Below are positions 56,447 through 64,000 of a stretch of 64,000 bases of DNA, piece after piece. Source of the DNA: Thioalkalivibrio paradoxus (lineage in GTDB: Bacteria > Pseudomonadota > Gammaproteobacteria > Ectothiorhodospirales > Ectothiorhodospiraceae). The notes beneath the pieces are model-generated. The model did not search any database and was not told where the DNA came from. It saw nothing but the letters and a program-made list of their open reading frames with translations. The first letter of the stretch is position 1, and each line of letters begins with the position of its first letter. The stretch lies in contig JAABSC010000004.1 of NCBI GenBank assembly GCA_011390565.1, positions 103,367-167,366 of the forward strand, given 5' to 3'. The position numbers were made by a program, and so were the translations under genes.

Positions 56447-57337
56447 TCAGCCGCGTCGGCCGAGAATCTCGTGGATGATGGGCGCGAGAATGATCTCCAT
56501 GGCCATCCCCATCTTGCCGCCGGGGACCACCAGGGTATTCGGGCGCGACATGAAGGAGTCGTGGATCATGTTGAGCAGGTAGGGGAAGTCCGTGCCGAAT
56601 TTCTTGGGATCGCGGAAGCGGATCACCACCAGGCTCTCGTCCGGAGTGGGGATATCCCGGGCGATGAACGGGTTGGAAGTGTCCACCGTGGGCACCCGCT
56701 GGAAGTTGATGTCGGTGCGCGAAAACTGCGGAGTGATGTACTTCACGTAATCCGGCATGCGCCGCAGGATGGTGTCGACGATCGCCTCCGCCGTATACCC
56801 GCGCTCCTCGTTGTCGCGGAAGATCTTCTGGATCCATTCGAGGTTCACGATCGGCACCACGCCGATGCCGAGGTCGACAAATCGGGAGATGTCCACGTCG
56901 CCGTCGGCGGCCAGCCCGTGCAGCCCCTCGTAGAACATCAGGTCGGAGCCCGGCTCGATGTCCTCCCAGGGCGTGAATTCACCGGCGCCGGCGCTGGTTC
57001 CCATCCGCTCGTTGTGAAAGGCCGCTTCGTCGTCCGAATGCAGGTAGTAGCGCTTCTGGCCCTGCCCGGTCTCGCCATAGGTCTGGAACAGCTCCTCGAT
57101 GCGATCGAACAGATTGGCCTCGGGCCCGAAATGGGAGAAGTGGCGGTTTCCCTCGGCCTCGGCCGCCTGCATCGCGGCTTTCATCGCCTTGCGGTCGAAC
57201 CGGTGGAAGCTGTCGCCTTCGATCACGACGGGTTTGATGCTCTCGCGCTCGAATATCTTCTCGAAGGAACGCTTCACGGTGGAGGTTCCGGCACCGGAGG
57301 AACCGGTGACGGCAATCACGGGGTGTTTCTGGGACAT
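56447..57337 (-). CDS. prkB: Phosphoribulokinase
   Basis: This 296-residue class I (bacterial) phosphoribulokinase has the P-loop TGSSGAGTST at residues 11-20, EGDSFHRFDRKAMK and the MFYEGLHGLAADGDVDI region. It makes ribulose 1,5-bisphosphate from ribulose 5-phosphate and ATP, the CO2 acceptor of the Calvin cycle. This is direct evidence for autotrophy. The gene is alone, between an SLC13 transporter and the FIST pair; no RuBisCO gene is in the window. Confidence 0.96.
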   Translation of the reverse strand: MSQKHPVIAVTGSSGAGTSTVKRSFEKIFERESIKPVVIEGDSFHRFDRKAMKAAMQAAEAEGNRHFSHFGPEANLFDRIEELFQTYGETGQGQKRYYLHSDDEAAFHNERMGTSAGAGEFTPWEDIEPGSDLMFYEGLHGLAADGDVDISRFVDLGIGVVPIVNLEWIQKIFRDNEERGYTAEAIVDTILRRMPDYVKYITPQFSRTDINFQRVPTVDTSNPFIARDIPTPDESLVVIRFRDPKKFGTDFPYLLNMIHDSFMSRPNTLVVPGGKMGMAMEIILAPIIHEILGRRG

Positions 57338-57383
57338 GGGACCTTCTCCTCGAAAACGATGATGCTTGGCTGGAATTTCAGGG

Positions 57384-59222
57384 CTAGAAAACGATGTTCA
57401 GCATGATCAGGGCGACGACCATGAACACGATCGTCATGATGCTACCCGCCTTCAGGTAATCCTTCACGCGGTACCCGCCCGGACCCATGATCAGGGCGTT
57501 GACCTGGTGTGTCGGGATCAGAAACGCATTGGACGTGGCTATGGCCACGGTCAGCGCGAAAACCCGCGGATCGGCGTCCATCCCGGCCACCTGCGCGGCC
57601 ATCGCGAAATTGATCGACAGCGGCACCAGCAGCACGGTGGCCCCGACGTTCGACATCACCAGGGTAAAAAAAGTGGCCAGCGCGAAAATCGTCGCCTGGA
57701 GCACCCAGGGCTCGACCTGCCCGAGAAAATCCAGAGTGTTCTGCGCAATCCAGGCCGCGGTCCCGGTATTCTCCACGGCCGCCCCGAGCGGAATCAGGCT
57801 GGCCAGCAGGAAAACCGTTTTCCAGCTCACGGCACGGTACGCGTCGTCGATATCGATGACGCCGGTAAGAATCATGCCCAGGGCGCCGGTCAGCAGAGCC
57901 ACCGACAGCGGCAGATCCGTGAACAGGATCATGCCGAGCGCAACGGCCAGAAAGCCGAGCGCATAGGGGACCTTGGTCGGCCGCAGGCGCTCGCGCGGAT
58001 AATCGCTGGTCACGATGACGAAGTCGCGGTCGCCCTCGAGCCGGGCCAGGGACTCCCAGTCGCAGTGCACCACCAGCGCATCGGTCGCCTGCAGCGGAAC
58101 ATCGCGCAGACCCTCGCCAATCGGTTCCTCCCCGCGCTGCAGGCGCAGGACCGACAGACCGTAGGTACGGCGCATCGCCACGTCGGTCACGGTCTTCCCG
58201 ACGAGCCGGGAACCCGGGGCGATGACGACTTCCGCGATACCGGACTTGGCAGGCGCCATCGCGTTGGCGAACACCTTGAGTTCTCGCCGGGGGCGGGCGC
58301 CCGTCGCGTCGAGGAAGCTGGCGAGCGCATCCGGCGCGCCGAGCACCGCTAGGTACACACCCGCCTCGAACTCGTACCCGCCCCACGGACCGATACGGAG
58401 ATCGTCGTTGCTGTAGCTCCCGATGAACGCCACGCCGTAGCGGTTTTCGGCCTCGGCCACAGACATCCCGATCAGGCTGCTGTCGTTGCCGATGCGCACC
58501 TCGCGGATCTCGTAGTCCATGCCGTACACGCGCCGGAAATATTCCGCGGGGCTCTCTACGCCTCCCGGCCGGGTCTGCGCCGAGGGCAACACGAACGGGC
58601 CAAGGACCACGAAGTACACGATCGCACTCGCCAGCAGCGCCAGTCCGATCGGAGTCACGTCGAAGAGGTCGAACGGCTCCATTCCCGCCGGCAGCAGGTC
58701 GTTCAGCAGGATCAGCGGGCTGGACCCCACCATGGTGATGGTACCGCCGACGATCGCCGCAAAGCCCATCGGCATCAGCAGGCGGGAAAGTGGGATATTC
58801 AGGCGATTGGAGATCCGGCTCATGACCGGCAGGAACAGCGCGGCGGCGCCCACGTTCTGCATGAAACTGGAGATGATTCCCACCGTGCCCGACACGGTCG
58901 GGATGATCCGCTTCTCGGTGGTTCCCCCCACGTGCATGATGAACGCGGCGACTCGATGCATCACGCCCGTCTTGTCCAGCCCCGCTCCGATGATCATCAC
59001 CGCGATGATCGAGATCACGGCATTGGAGGCGAAACCGGCAAACAGCTGGTCGGGGTCGGTAATGCCCCCCAGCCCGGGAACGAGACTCAGCAGGCCCAGC
59101 AGGACCATCACCGACACCGCGGCCACGTCCACGCGCACCACCTCCGAAACGAACAGGAAGATGGTCAGCGCGAGCAGCGCAAGCACCACGATCATGTCCG
59201 TGGTAAGTGTCAGATTTTCCAT
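57384..59222 (-). CDS. SLC13-type anion transporter with RCK_C (TrkA-C) domains
   Basis: The 612-residue protein has about 11 membrane helices in two blocks. Between them are two soluble RCK_C domains (about residues 220-300 and 315-400) with YEIREVRIGNDSSLIGMSV and IAEVVIAPGSRLVGKTVTDV. The membrane part has the divalent-anion/Na+ symporter motifs SSFMQNVGAAALFLPVM and SNVGATVLLVPLSINFA. Such proteins carry sulfate or dicarboxylates. In a sulfur oxidizer, sulfate movement is a reasonable guess (inference). Confidence 0.85.
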   Translation of the reverse strand: MENLTLTTDMIVVLALLALTIFLFVSEVVRVDVAAVSVMVLLGLLSLVPGLGGITDPDQLFAGFASNAVISIIAVMIIGAGLDKTGVMHRVAAFIMHVGGTTEKRIIPTVSGTVGIISSFMQNVGAAALFLPVMSRISNRLNIPLSRLLMPMGFAAIVGGTITMVGSSPLILLNDLLPAGMEPFDLFDVTPIGLALLASAIVYFVVLGPFVLPSAQTRPGGVESPAEYFRRVYGMDYEIREVRIGNDSSLIGMSVAEAENRYGVAFIGSYSNDDLRIGPWGGYEFEAGVYLAVLGAPDALASFLDATGARPRRELKVFANAMAPAKSGIAEVVIAPGSRLVGKTVTDVAMRRTYGLSVLRLQRGEEPIGEGLRDVPLQATDALVVHCDWESLARLEGDRDFVIVTSDYPRERLRPTKVPYALGFLAVALGMILFTDLPLSVALLTGALGMILTGVIDIDDAYRAVSWKTVFLLASLIPLGAAVENTGTAAWIAQNTLDFLGQVEPWVLQATIFALATFFTLVMSNVGATVLLVPLSINFAMAAQVAGMDADPRVFALTVAIATSNAFLIPTHQVNALIMGPGGYRVKDYLKAGSIMTIVFMVVALIMLNIVF

Positions 59223-59421
59223 GAGGTTCCCAGAGGACGGGGGGCCAGCATCTTGCCGGATAAACCTTAAATTATTTCATTACCGGGGTTACGACGCAAA
59301 ACGCCGGCGCTGCGACCCCTGGCCGATGCCCCGAGCCCACCCGGAAACACGGCCTGTCCAGCTGTGTCTTCACCTGCTCTGGGGTATCCTCATTCGGATA
59401 CATTGACCCGGGAGGCACGAG

Positions 59422-60276
59422 ATGACGGAAGCGCTTTCGCCTGTTGGACGGTTTCAGACCATCCTGCTCGCCACGGACGGATCCGAGTTCAGCGCGGCGG
59501 CTGAACAGGCCGCCCGGGACATGGCCGCGCGTTGCGAGGCACGTCTGCTGGTGACACGGGTCGTGTTGACCAATCCCGAGTACGAAGCCCTGGTGCCCGA
59601 TCGCGTGCAGCAGGCAGAAAAGGCGGCGCAGGCCGAGATCGACGTCGTGGCCGAACAGGCACGCTCCGCGGGTTTGCAGGTCGAGACCGTTCTTCGTCAT
59701 GGCGCCGATCCCTATCACGAGGTGGTGCGGGCCGCGGACGAGAAGCACGCCGACATCATCGTGATGGGTCGACGCGCACGCAGCGATCTGGCGCGGATGC
59801 TGGTCGGCGATTCCACCGCCAAGGTGATCGGCCTTGCGTCCTGCAGCGTCCTCGTCCTGCCGCGCGACACCCGAATGCCCGGGTCCCGCATTCTGGTGGC
59901 GACAGACGGATCCCGGCTTGGCGATGCCGCGGCGTTCTCGGCCGTCAAACTGGCGCAGATGTGCAGCCTTCCCCTGACCGCGGTATCCGTGATTCCATCC
60001 GACGGCGGAGATGAACAGCGTCGCGATGCCCAGGCGGCCTTGACGCGTGTCGAAGCAGCCGCGCGGGAGGCGGGGCTGCAGGTCGAGACCCGGGTGGAAG
60101 CGGGAGGCCGGCCCGACGAGGTCATCCTCGAGATCGCGCAGGATTGCGGTGCAGACCTGCTCGTGCTGGGAAGCCACGGCCGCACCGGTCTGAGCCGGCT
60201 GTTGATGGGCAGCGTCTCCGAACGGGTACTGGGCCATGCAAAATGCCCGGTGCTGGTGGTGAAAGCCTCGGTCTGA
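59422..60276 (+). CDS. Tandem universal stress protein
   Basis: The 284-residue protein has two UspA domains (about 10-146 and 154-284). The second has the full ATP-binding motif GSHGRTGLSRLLMGSVS; the first has GRRARSDLARMLVGDST, a weaker match. It probably binds ATP and responds to stress or energy state. It is divergent from the SLC13 transporter, sharing a 199-base control region. GGAGG precedes the start. Confidence 0.92.
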   Translation: MTEALSPVGRFQTILLATDGSEFSAAAEQAARDMAARCEARLLVTRVVLTNPEYEALVPDRVQQAEKAAQAEIDVVAEQARSAGLQVETVLRHGADPYHEVVRAADEKHADIIVMGRRARSDLARMLVGDSTAKVIGLASCSVLVLPRDTRMPGSRILVATDGSRLGDAAAFSAVKLAQMCSLPLTAVSVIPSDGGDEQRRDAQAALTRVEAAAREAGLQVETRVEAGGRPDEVILEIAQDCGADLLVLGSHGRTGLSRLLMGSVSERVLGHAKCPVLVVKASV

Positions 60277-60318
60277 ACGGACGCCCCTAGTGGGCCACCT
60301 CAGCGCTGCGAGCGCGAC

Positions 60319-61038
60319 TCAGACCCGCGTCGGAGTGCGTCGCCGGTAGAGAAAATCGTACACCGCGTGTCCGAGTCGCTGCCCCCGGCGTTCGAACCGG
60401 GTTTCCGGTCGATGCGCGGGGCGGGACGCTACCGGCTGCGCACCCTCGGGTTCGAAAACGTCTTGCGTCTCGGCCAACGCCGCCGACATATGCTCGCCAT
60501 ACTCCACCCAGTCCGTGGCCAGATGCAGGCGCCCACCGGGCTTCAGCCGCGAAGCGACGAGTCGCAGGAACGCCGGCTGCACCAAGCGGCGCTTGTGATG
60601 GCGTTTCTTGTGCCAGGGATCCGGAAAGAAGATCTGCACCGCGTCGAGACTTGACGGCGGGATGCGCTGTTCCAGGACCCCGACCGCGTCCTCGACCAGG
60701 ACCCGAACGTTATGCAGCCCCCTGCGCTCGACCTCTCCCAGCAGGTGCCCGACTCCGGGACGATGCACCTCGATGCCGATGAAGTTGCGCTCCGGTTGCG
60801 CCTGCGCCTGTTGCGCAAGGCTCTCGCCGTTCCCGAAACCGATCTCCAGCGTCACCGGCGCCCGGCGACCGAACAGGCCCGTGAAATCGATCGGCGCCTC
60901 GCCGGCGGGAATCCCGAACCGAGGCAGCCCTTCGTCCAGCGCACGCTGCTGACCCCGGGTGAGGCGGCCTTCGCGACGCACGAAGCTGCGCACCCGTCGT
61001 TGGCCGGACGCGTCGGCCGTTACGTCGCCTGGAGCCAT
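60319..61038 (-). CDS. trmB: tRNA (guanine-46-N7-)-methyltransferase
   Basis: The 239-residue protein has VRSFVRREGRLTRGQQRALD (N-terminus), LEIGFGNGESL (SAM motif) and FPDPWHKKRHHKRRLV, the TrmB catalytic signature, ending with ETRFERRGQRLGHAVYDF. It methylates G46 of tRNA. The ATG at 61038 is chosen; it lies 4 bases after the thiG stop, so thiS, thiG and trmB form an operon. Confidence 0.95.
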   Translation of the reverse strand: MAPGDVTADASGQRRVRSFVRREGRLTRGQQRALDEGLPRFGIPAGEAPIDFTGLFGRRAPVTLEIGFGNGESLAQQAQAQPERNFIGIEVHRPGVGHLLGEVERRGLHNVRVLVEDAVGVLEQRIPPSSLDAVQIFFPDPWHKKRHHKRRLVQPAFLRLVASRLKPGGRLHLATDWVEYGEHMSAALAETQDVFEPEGAQPVASRPAHRPETRFERRGQRLGHAVYDFLYRRRTPTRV

Positions 61039-61042
61039 ACGG

Positions 61043-61849
61043 TCAGGTGAAGAAGTAGCCGGTCTCGGGCGACGACGCACTGGCATGGCGTCTCGGTGCC
61101 ATGCGTCCCGCGAGAAAGGCCTCACGCCCGGCAATGATCGCGTGTCGCATCGCAACGGCCATGCGCACAGGCTCGCGCGCGGCCGCGATCGCGGTGTTCA
61201 TCAGCACCCCGTCACAACCCAGTTCCATCGCGATCGCCGCATCGGAGGCGGTCCCGACGCCGGCATCGACGAGCACGGGAACCTGGGCGTTCGTGACGAT
61301 TTCCAGGATGTTGTACCGGTTCTGGATTCCCAGCCCGGAACCGATCGGTGCCGCCAGCGGCATCACCGCCTTGCAGCCCGCTTCTTCGAGTCGCCGGGCC
61401 AGCAACGGATCGTCGGTGGTGTACACCATCACGTCGAACCCGTCGGCCACGAGTGTTTCAGCGGCTTCCAGGGTCGCCATGGCGTCGGGATACAGGGTCT
61501 TCGGGTCGCCCAGCACCTCGAGTTTCACGAGGTTGTGTCCGTCGAGCAGTTCGCGGGCCAGGCGGCAGGTCCGTACGGCCTCGTCGGCGGTATAGCAGCC
61601 GGCCGTGTTGGGCAGCAACGTGTAGCGATCGGGCGGGATCACGTCCAGGAGATTCGGCTCGCCCGGGGTCTGGCCGATGTTCGTGCGCCGGATCGCCACG
61701 GTCACGATCTCGGCACCGCTGGCCTCGATCGCGAGCCGCGTCTGTTCCAGATCGCGGTACTTGCCGGTGCCGACGAGGAGCCGGGACGAAAAGCGGCGCG
61801 AGCCGATGAAGAAATGGTCGGACGGGTCTTGTGTGGCAACAGAGGTCAT
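61043..61849 (-). CDS. thiG: Thiazole synthase ThiG
   Basis: The 268-residue TIM-barrel enzyme has [15 protein letters not shown], the Schiff-base lysine in [17 protein letters not shown], and [20 protein letters not shown]. It forms the thiazole of thiamine from DXP, dehydroglycine and the ThiS thiocarboxylate. It follows thiS by 28 bases. Confidence 0.97.
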   Translation of the reverse strand: MTSVATQDPSDHFFIGSRRFSSRLLVGTGKYRDLEQTRLAIEASGAEIVTVAIRRTNIGQTPGEPNLLDVIPPDRYTLLPNTAGCYTADEAVRTCRLARELLDGHNLVKLEVLGDPKTLYPDAMATLEAAETLVADGFDVMVYTTDDPLLARRLEEAGCKAVMPLAAPIGSGLGIQNRYNILEIVTNAQVPVLVDAGVGTASDAAIAMELGCDGVLMNTAIAAAREPVRMAVAMRHAIIAGREAFLAGRMAPRRHASASSPETGYFFT

Positions 61850-61877
61850 GCGGGTCCTTGCGCTGGTGGGGTTCGCG

Positions 61878-62093
61878 TCAGCCGCCGCCGATGGCCTGCA
61901 CGATCTCGACGCGGTCGCCGGGGGTCAGCCGGAAATGTTCGTGCTCGCTGCGCGGCACGAGTTCGCCGTTGACCTCGATCGCCAGACGGCGACCAACCAG
62001 ATCCAGCTCCGAGACGAGACTGCCAAGCGTGAAGTCTCCGCCCGGCTCCGCCCGTTCCAGGACATGGGGCTTGCCGTTCAACTGGATCTGCAT
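61878..62093 (-). CDS. thiS: Sulfur carrier protein ThiS
   Basis: The 71-residue ubiquitin-like carrier begins [11 protein letters not shown] and ends in [10 protein letters not shown]. The usual GG end is extended by one glycine, so the very last residue may need checking or trimming. It delivers sulfur to ThiG. It heads the thiS-thiG-trmB unit. Confidence 0.93.
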   Translation of the reverse strand: MQIQLNGKPHVLERAEPGGDFTLGSLVSELDLVGRRLAIEVNGELVPRSEHEHFRLTPGDRVEIVQAIGGG

Positions 62094-62152
62094 GGGTTCA
62101 ACCAATCGCGCATTGAGAACAGGGCAGCGAGCGCATACAATCTCGGCCCGAA

Positions 62153-62226
62153 GCGGGTGTAGTTCAATGGTAGAACGGGAGCTTCCCAAGCTCTTAACGT
62201 GGGTTCGATTCCCATCACCCGCTCCA
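62153..62226 (+). tRNA. glyU: tRNA-Gly(CCC)
   Basis: A 74-base cloverleaf has acceptor arms GCGGGTG/CACCCGC, D-arm GTTC/GAAC, an anticodon stem GGAGC/GCTCT with loop TTCCCAA (anticodon CCC), T-arm GTGGG/CCCAT with TTCGATT, and an encoded CCA end. Confidence 0.97.
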
Positions 62227-62335
62227 CTCCCGATCTACCGCAACGGCTTGCCCGTATTCTACCATCCGGGCCCACCCCCTGCGATACAGACGGGCGCGGG
62301 TCCATCGCGGCCCGCACACCGTTGCGGAATACGAA

Positions 62336-62350
62336 CTAGACTTTGTCTAA
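62336..62350. promoter_or_regulatory. Palindrome upstream of the Fur-family gene (candidate operator)
   Basis: TAGAC-TTT-GTCTA (62337-62349) is a perfect inverted repeat inside CTAGACT-T-TGTCTAA, the 7-1-7 format of Fur, PerR and Irr boxes. It is 23 bases before the Fur-family start codon, so autoregulation is plausible. Confidence 0.55.
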
Positions 62351-62372
62351 ACCGCTGATATACTCCGCTGTC

Positions 62373-62813
62373 ATGAACGTGTCACCGGAATCCAGCGACC
62401 TCCTGCCGCGCGAACAGGCCGAAGCCCTGCTCGCGCAACACGGCATCGCAGCCACCGAACAGCGCCTGGAAATCGCGCGACTGCTGTTCGCACGCCACCA
62501 GCACCTGAGCGCCGAGCAGATCCTGGCGCAACTGAGCCTGCAGGCGAGCCGCGTCTCCAAGGCCACCGTCTACAACACGCTGAACCTCTTCGCCGAGACC
62601 GGCCTGGTGCGCGAAGTGATCATCGACCCGGCCAAGCGGTTCTACGACTCCAATCTCGACCCGCATCACCACCTCTTCCATACGGACACAGGCCGGCTGG
62701 AAGACGTGCCGCCGGCGCGGATCCAGATCGCCGATCTCCCCGGACTGCCTGCCGGCACCGAGGTATTGGGCGTGGACGTCGTGATCCGCGTTGCAACGCG
62801 GAAGCCGCAGTAG
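62373..62813 (+). CDS. Fur-family transcriptional regulator, Irr/PerR-like, without cysteine
   Basis: The 146-residue protein has a winged helix (about 10-85; TEQRLEIARLLF, SKATVYNTLNLF) and a C-terminal dimer domain with DPHHHLFHTDTG (98-107). It has no cysteine at all, so the structural zinc site of Fur and PerR is absent, as in Irr-like members. The histidine cluster may bind iron, haem or manganese. The start ATG gives MNVSPESSDL. A palindrome lies just upstream. Confidence 0.9.
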   Translation: MNVSPESSDLLPREQAEALLAQHGIAATEQRLEIARLLFARHQHLSAEQILAQLSLQASRVSKATVYNTLNLFAETGLVREVIIDPAKRFYDSNLDPHHHLFHTDTGRLEDVPPARIQIADLPGLPAGTEVLGVDVVIRVATRKPQ

Positions 62814-62862
62814 CCGCGGAACGTTGTTGCCGGGCCGCCGGCTCGGCTATCATGCGCGCCAC

Positions 62863-62938
62863 GCCGACGTAGCTCAGCTGGTAGAGCAGCCGATTCGTAA
62901 TCGGCAGGTCCGCAGTTCGATTCTGCGCGTCGGCACCA
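62863..62938 (+). tRNA. thrW: tRNA-Thr(CGT)
   Basis: A 76-base cloverleaf has acceptor GCCGACG/CGTCGGC, D-arm GCTC/GAGC, anticodon stem GCCGA/TCGGC with loop TTCGTAA (anticodon CGT), a T-arm CGCAG/CTGCG and an encoded CCA end. tRNA-Thr(CGT) is a known integration site in other bacteria, and sequence character changes downstream of it. Confidence 0.96.
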
Positions 62939-63212
62939 CCTCCCGTTCCCGCGCTTTCAGCGCCGCCCCCGGCGGCAAACAGGCTGCCAAAACACCGCTT
63001 CGACTTCGTCCAAAGCAACCGCGGCGACGCTGAAGTGGTACGGCACCCGATTGACGAGTTTGTTCAGGACCGCAGCTCCGGGCAGGTCGGCGAGACAGCA
63101 CCCGGCCTTCAACTGCGCAGAACGGGTACGTTGGCGCCGCCTCAGACTCTTTTCCAGGTGCCTCTGCGTCAGAGTACCGATGCCGATCACTGATCGACCC
63201 TTCCGAGAAAAA

Positions 63213-64000
63213 CTAGAACGGCTCTGTGCACAGGGCTCGAACCTCGGCTTCAGATTCCTTGGGTATGAAAATGGTGTCCTCACCGACCTCAATGTGCGCA
63301 TAGTCGAGGCTCCCAAAAAAGCGCGAGACAAACACCACATCGGTTTTGGCAACCTCCACCAGGCAAAACGGCCGGGATTTTTCTATTGACTGCCTTGCCC
63401 CTGCGAGAGCCCGGTCTTCCATTCCCTCAATATCCATCTTGATGACATCGATCCACTCATCAAAAGCGTCAATCCTGATCGTCCGGACCTTTTGAACCGT
63501 GGAGCTTTTGATCATGCTCTGGTTATCGGATACGACGGGTTCAATGAGTTCGAGACCCCCGAAATTGTTTCTTGAATAATAGTCTGGAAGCTGGATTTCC
63601 AACACGTCTCCGTCCCGGTCACTGACGGCAGCCAGATGGCCGATCACGTTATTGACGTTGTTCAACGCCATGGTCCCGCAAAACATGTGGAAAATGGGCC
63701 TCTGGGCTTCAAAGGCATGGATCTGTATTCGATCGCCGAACAACTTCGAGAGCGCGAGCGAATGCGAACCCACATTGCAGCCCACATCAAACAGAACAGC
63801 TCTGTCAGACACCCTGAGTCTCAACTCGACAAGCTTCTTCAGATAACTTATATTCTTTAAATCGTAATATCTACCGTTGCAGAAGGTACCACCAATATGC
63901 TCATCGAGGACATTTACGATGATAGGCCCGAAAGCGGAATATTTTATGGCATTGGGGTAGATACCGGATCCGGCCAGTCCTTCTTCATGCTTCCGGCCGG
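63213..64000 (-). CDS. FkbM-family methyltransferase (5' end beyond window)
   Basis: The frame remains open to the window edge, so the N-terminus is not seen; about 262 residues are visible. SAM-binding motif FDVGCNVGSHSLALSKLFGD is followed by HAFEAQ, AVSDRDGDVLEI and IDVIKMDIEGMEDRALAGA, all FkbM signatures. FkbM enzymes O-methylate sugars or polyketides, often on surface polysaccharides. Local G+C is low (about 42% in one 60-base line read), unlike the rest of the window, pointing to horizontal acquisition. Confidence 0.88.
   Translation of the reverse strand, partial: GRKHEEGLAGSGIYPNAIKYSAFGPIIVNVLDEHIGGTFCNGRYYDLKNISYLKKLVELRLRVSDRAVLFDVGCNVGSHSLALSKLFGDRIQIHAFEAQRPIFHMFCGTMALNNVNNVIGHLAAVSDRDGDVLEIQLPDYYSRNNFGGLELIEPVVSDNQSMIKSSTVQKVRTIRIDAFDEWIDVIKMDIEGMEDRALAGARQSIEKSRPFCLVEVAKTDVVFVSRFFGSLDYAHIEVGEDTIFIPKESEAEVRALCTEPF

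Noticed and set aside
62343..62364. TTGTCT and TATACT as a promoter for the Fur-family gene
   Set aside because: The hexamers are only 10 bases apart, too close for a sigma-70 promoter.
62957..63352. 131-codon frame between tRNA-Thr and the FkbM gene
   Set aside because: Unusual composition, no recognisable motif, overlaps the FkbM 3' end; possibly a degraded remnant but not supportable as a gene.

Overview
The window is a dense, GC-rich (about two-thirds G+C) bacterial chromosome segment with about 58 protein genes and two tRNA genes. Gene order is typically gammaproteobacterial (trxA-rho with divergent rhlB; PIMT-like gene before tolC; glyQ-glyS before plsC). AprMBA, Sat, SoeABC, phosphoribulokinase and a PPi-type phosphofructokinase point to a chemolithoautotrophic or phototrophic sulfur oxidizer, most like Ectothiorhodospiraceae/Thioalkalivibrio-type bacteria. 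The family-level placement is inference.

Layout. 1-2.9 kb: moaD (partial)-moaE, then a minus-strand group rph, rdgB, hemW, a CPXCG zinc-ribbon gene and a Rof-like Rho antiterminator. 3.7-10.9 kb: yicC, a small heat-shock gene behind a sigma-32-like promoter, a CbpA/DnaJ gene, a DegP/Q protease, rho, trxA and rhlB. 10.9-26.1 kb: the sulfur region. It holds aprM-aprB-aprA with three little-known downstream genes and a SlyD-like/methyltransferase fusion; sat divergently; a CBS-domain gene; a phosphodiesterase with a 51-residue gene; soeA-soeB-soeC; and a 388-residue protein of unknown function. 26.3-44.7 kb: adk, pfp, moaA, an aldehyde dehydrogenase, an NDUFA9-like gene, cca, PIMT-like, tolC, a P-loop protein coupled to metA, an MFS permease, uup, tmcA, a cold-shock gene and glnA. 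45-62 kb: a CDF transporter, glyQS, plsC, tcdA, tatD, two haem-motif membrane proteins, an aldo/keto reductase, a FIST protein, phosphoribulokinase, an SLC13 transporter with RCK domains, a UspA protein, and trmB-thiG-thiS. 62.1-64 kb: tRNA-Gly(CCC), a cysteine-free Fur-family regulator, tRNA-Thr(CGT), then an AT-rich FkbM methyltransferase running off the edge.

How the genes fit together. Sulfite can be oxidized in the cytoplasm by two routes encoded side by side: AprBA (electrons through AprM) plus Sat, giving ATP from APS and pyrophosphate, and the molybdoenzyme SoeABC directly. MoaA, MoaD and MoaE supply steps of molybdopterin synthesis needed by SoeA. Phosphoribulokinase and PPi-phosphofructokinase fit Calvin-cycle carbon fixation. 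The most interesting unexplained material is the set of small and chaperone-like genes behind aprA, the 388-residue gene after soeC, the P-loop protein fused translationally to metA, and several perfect palindromes in promoter regions.
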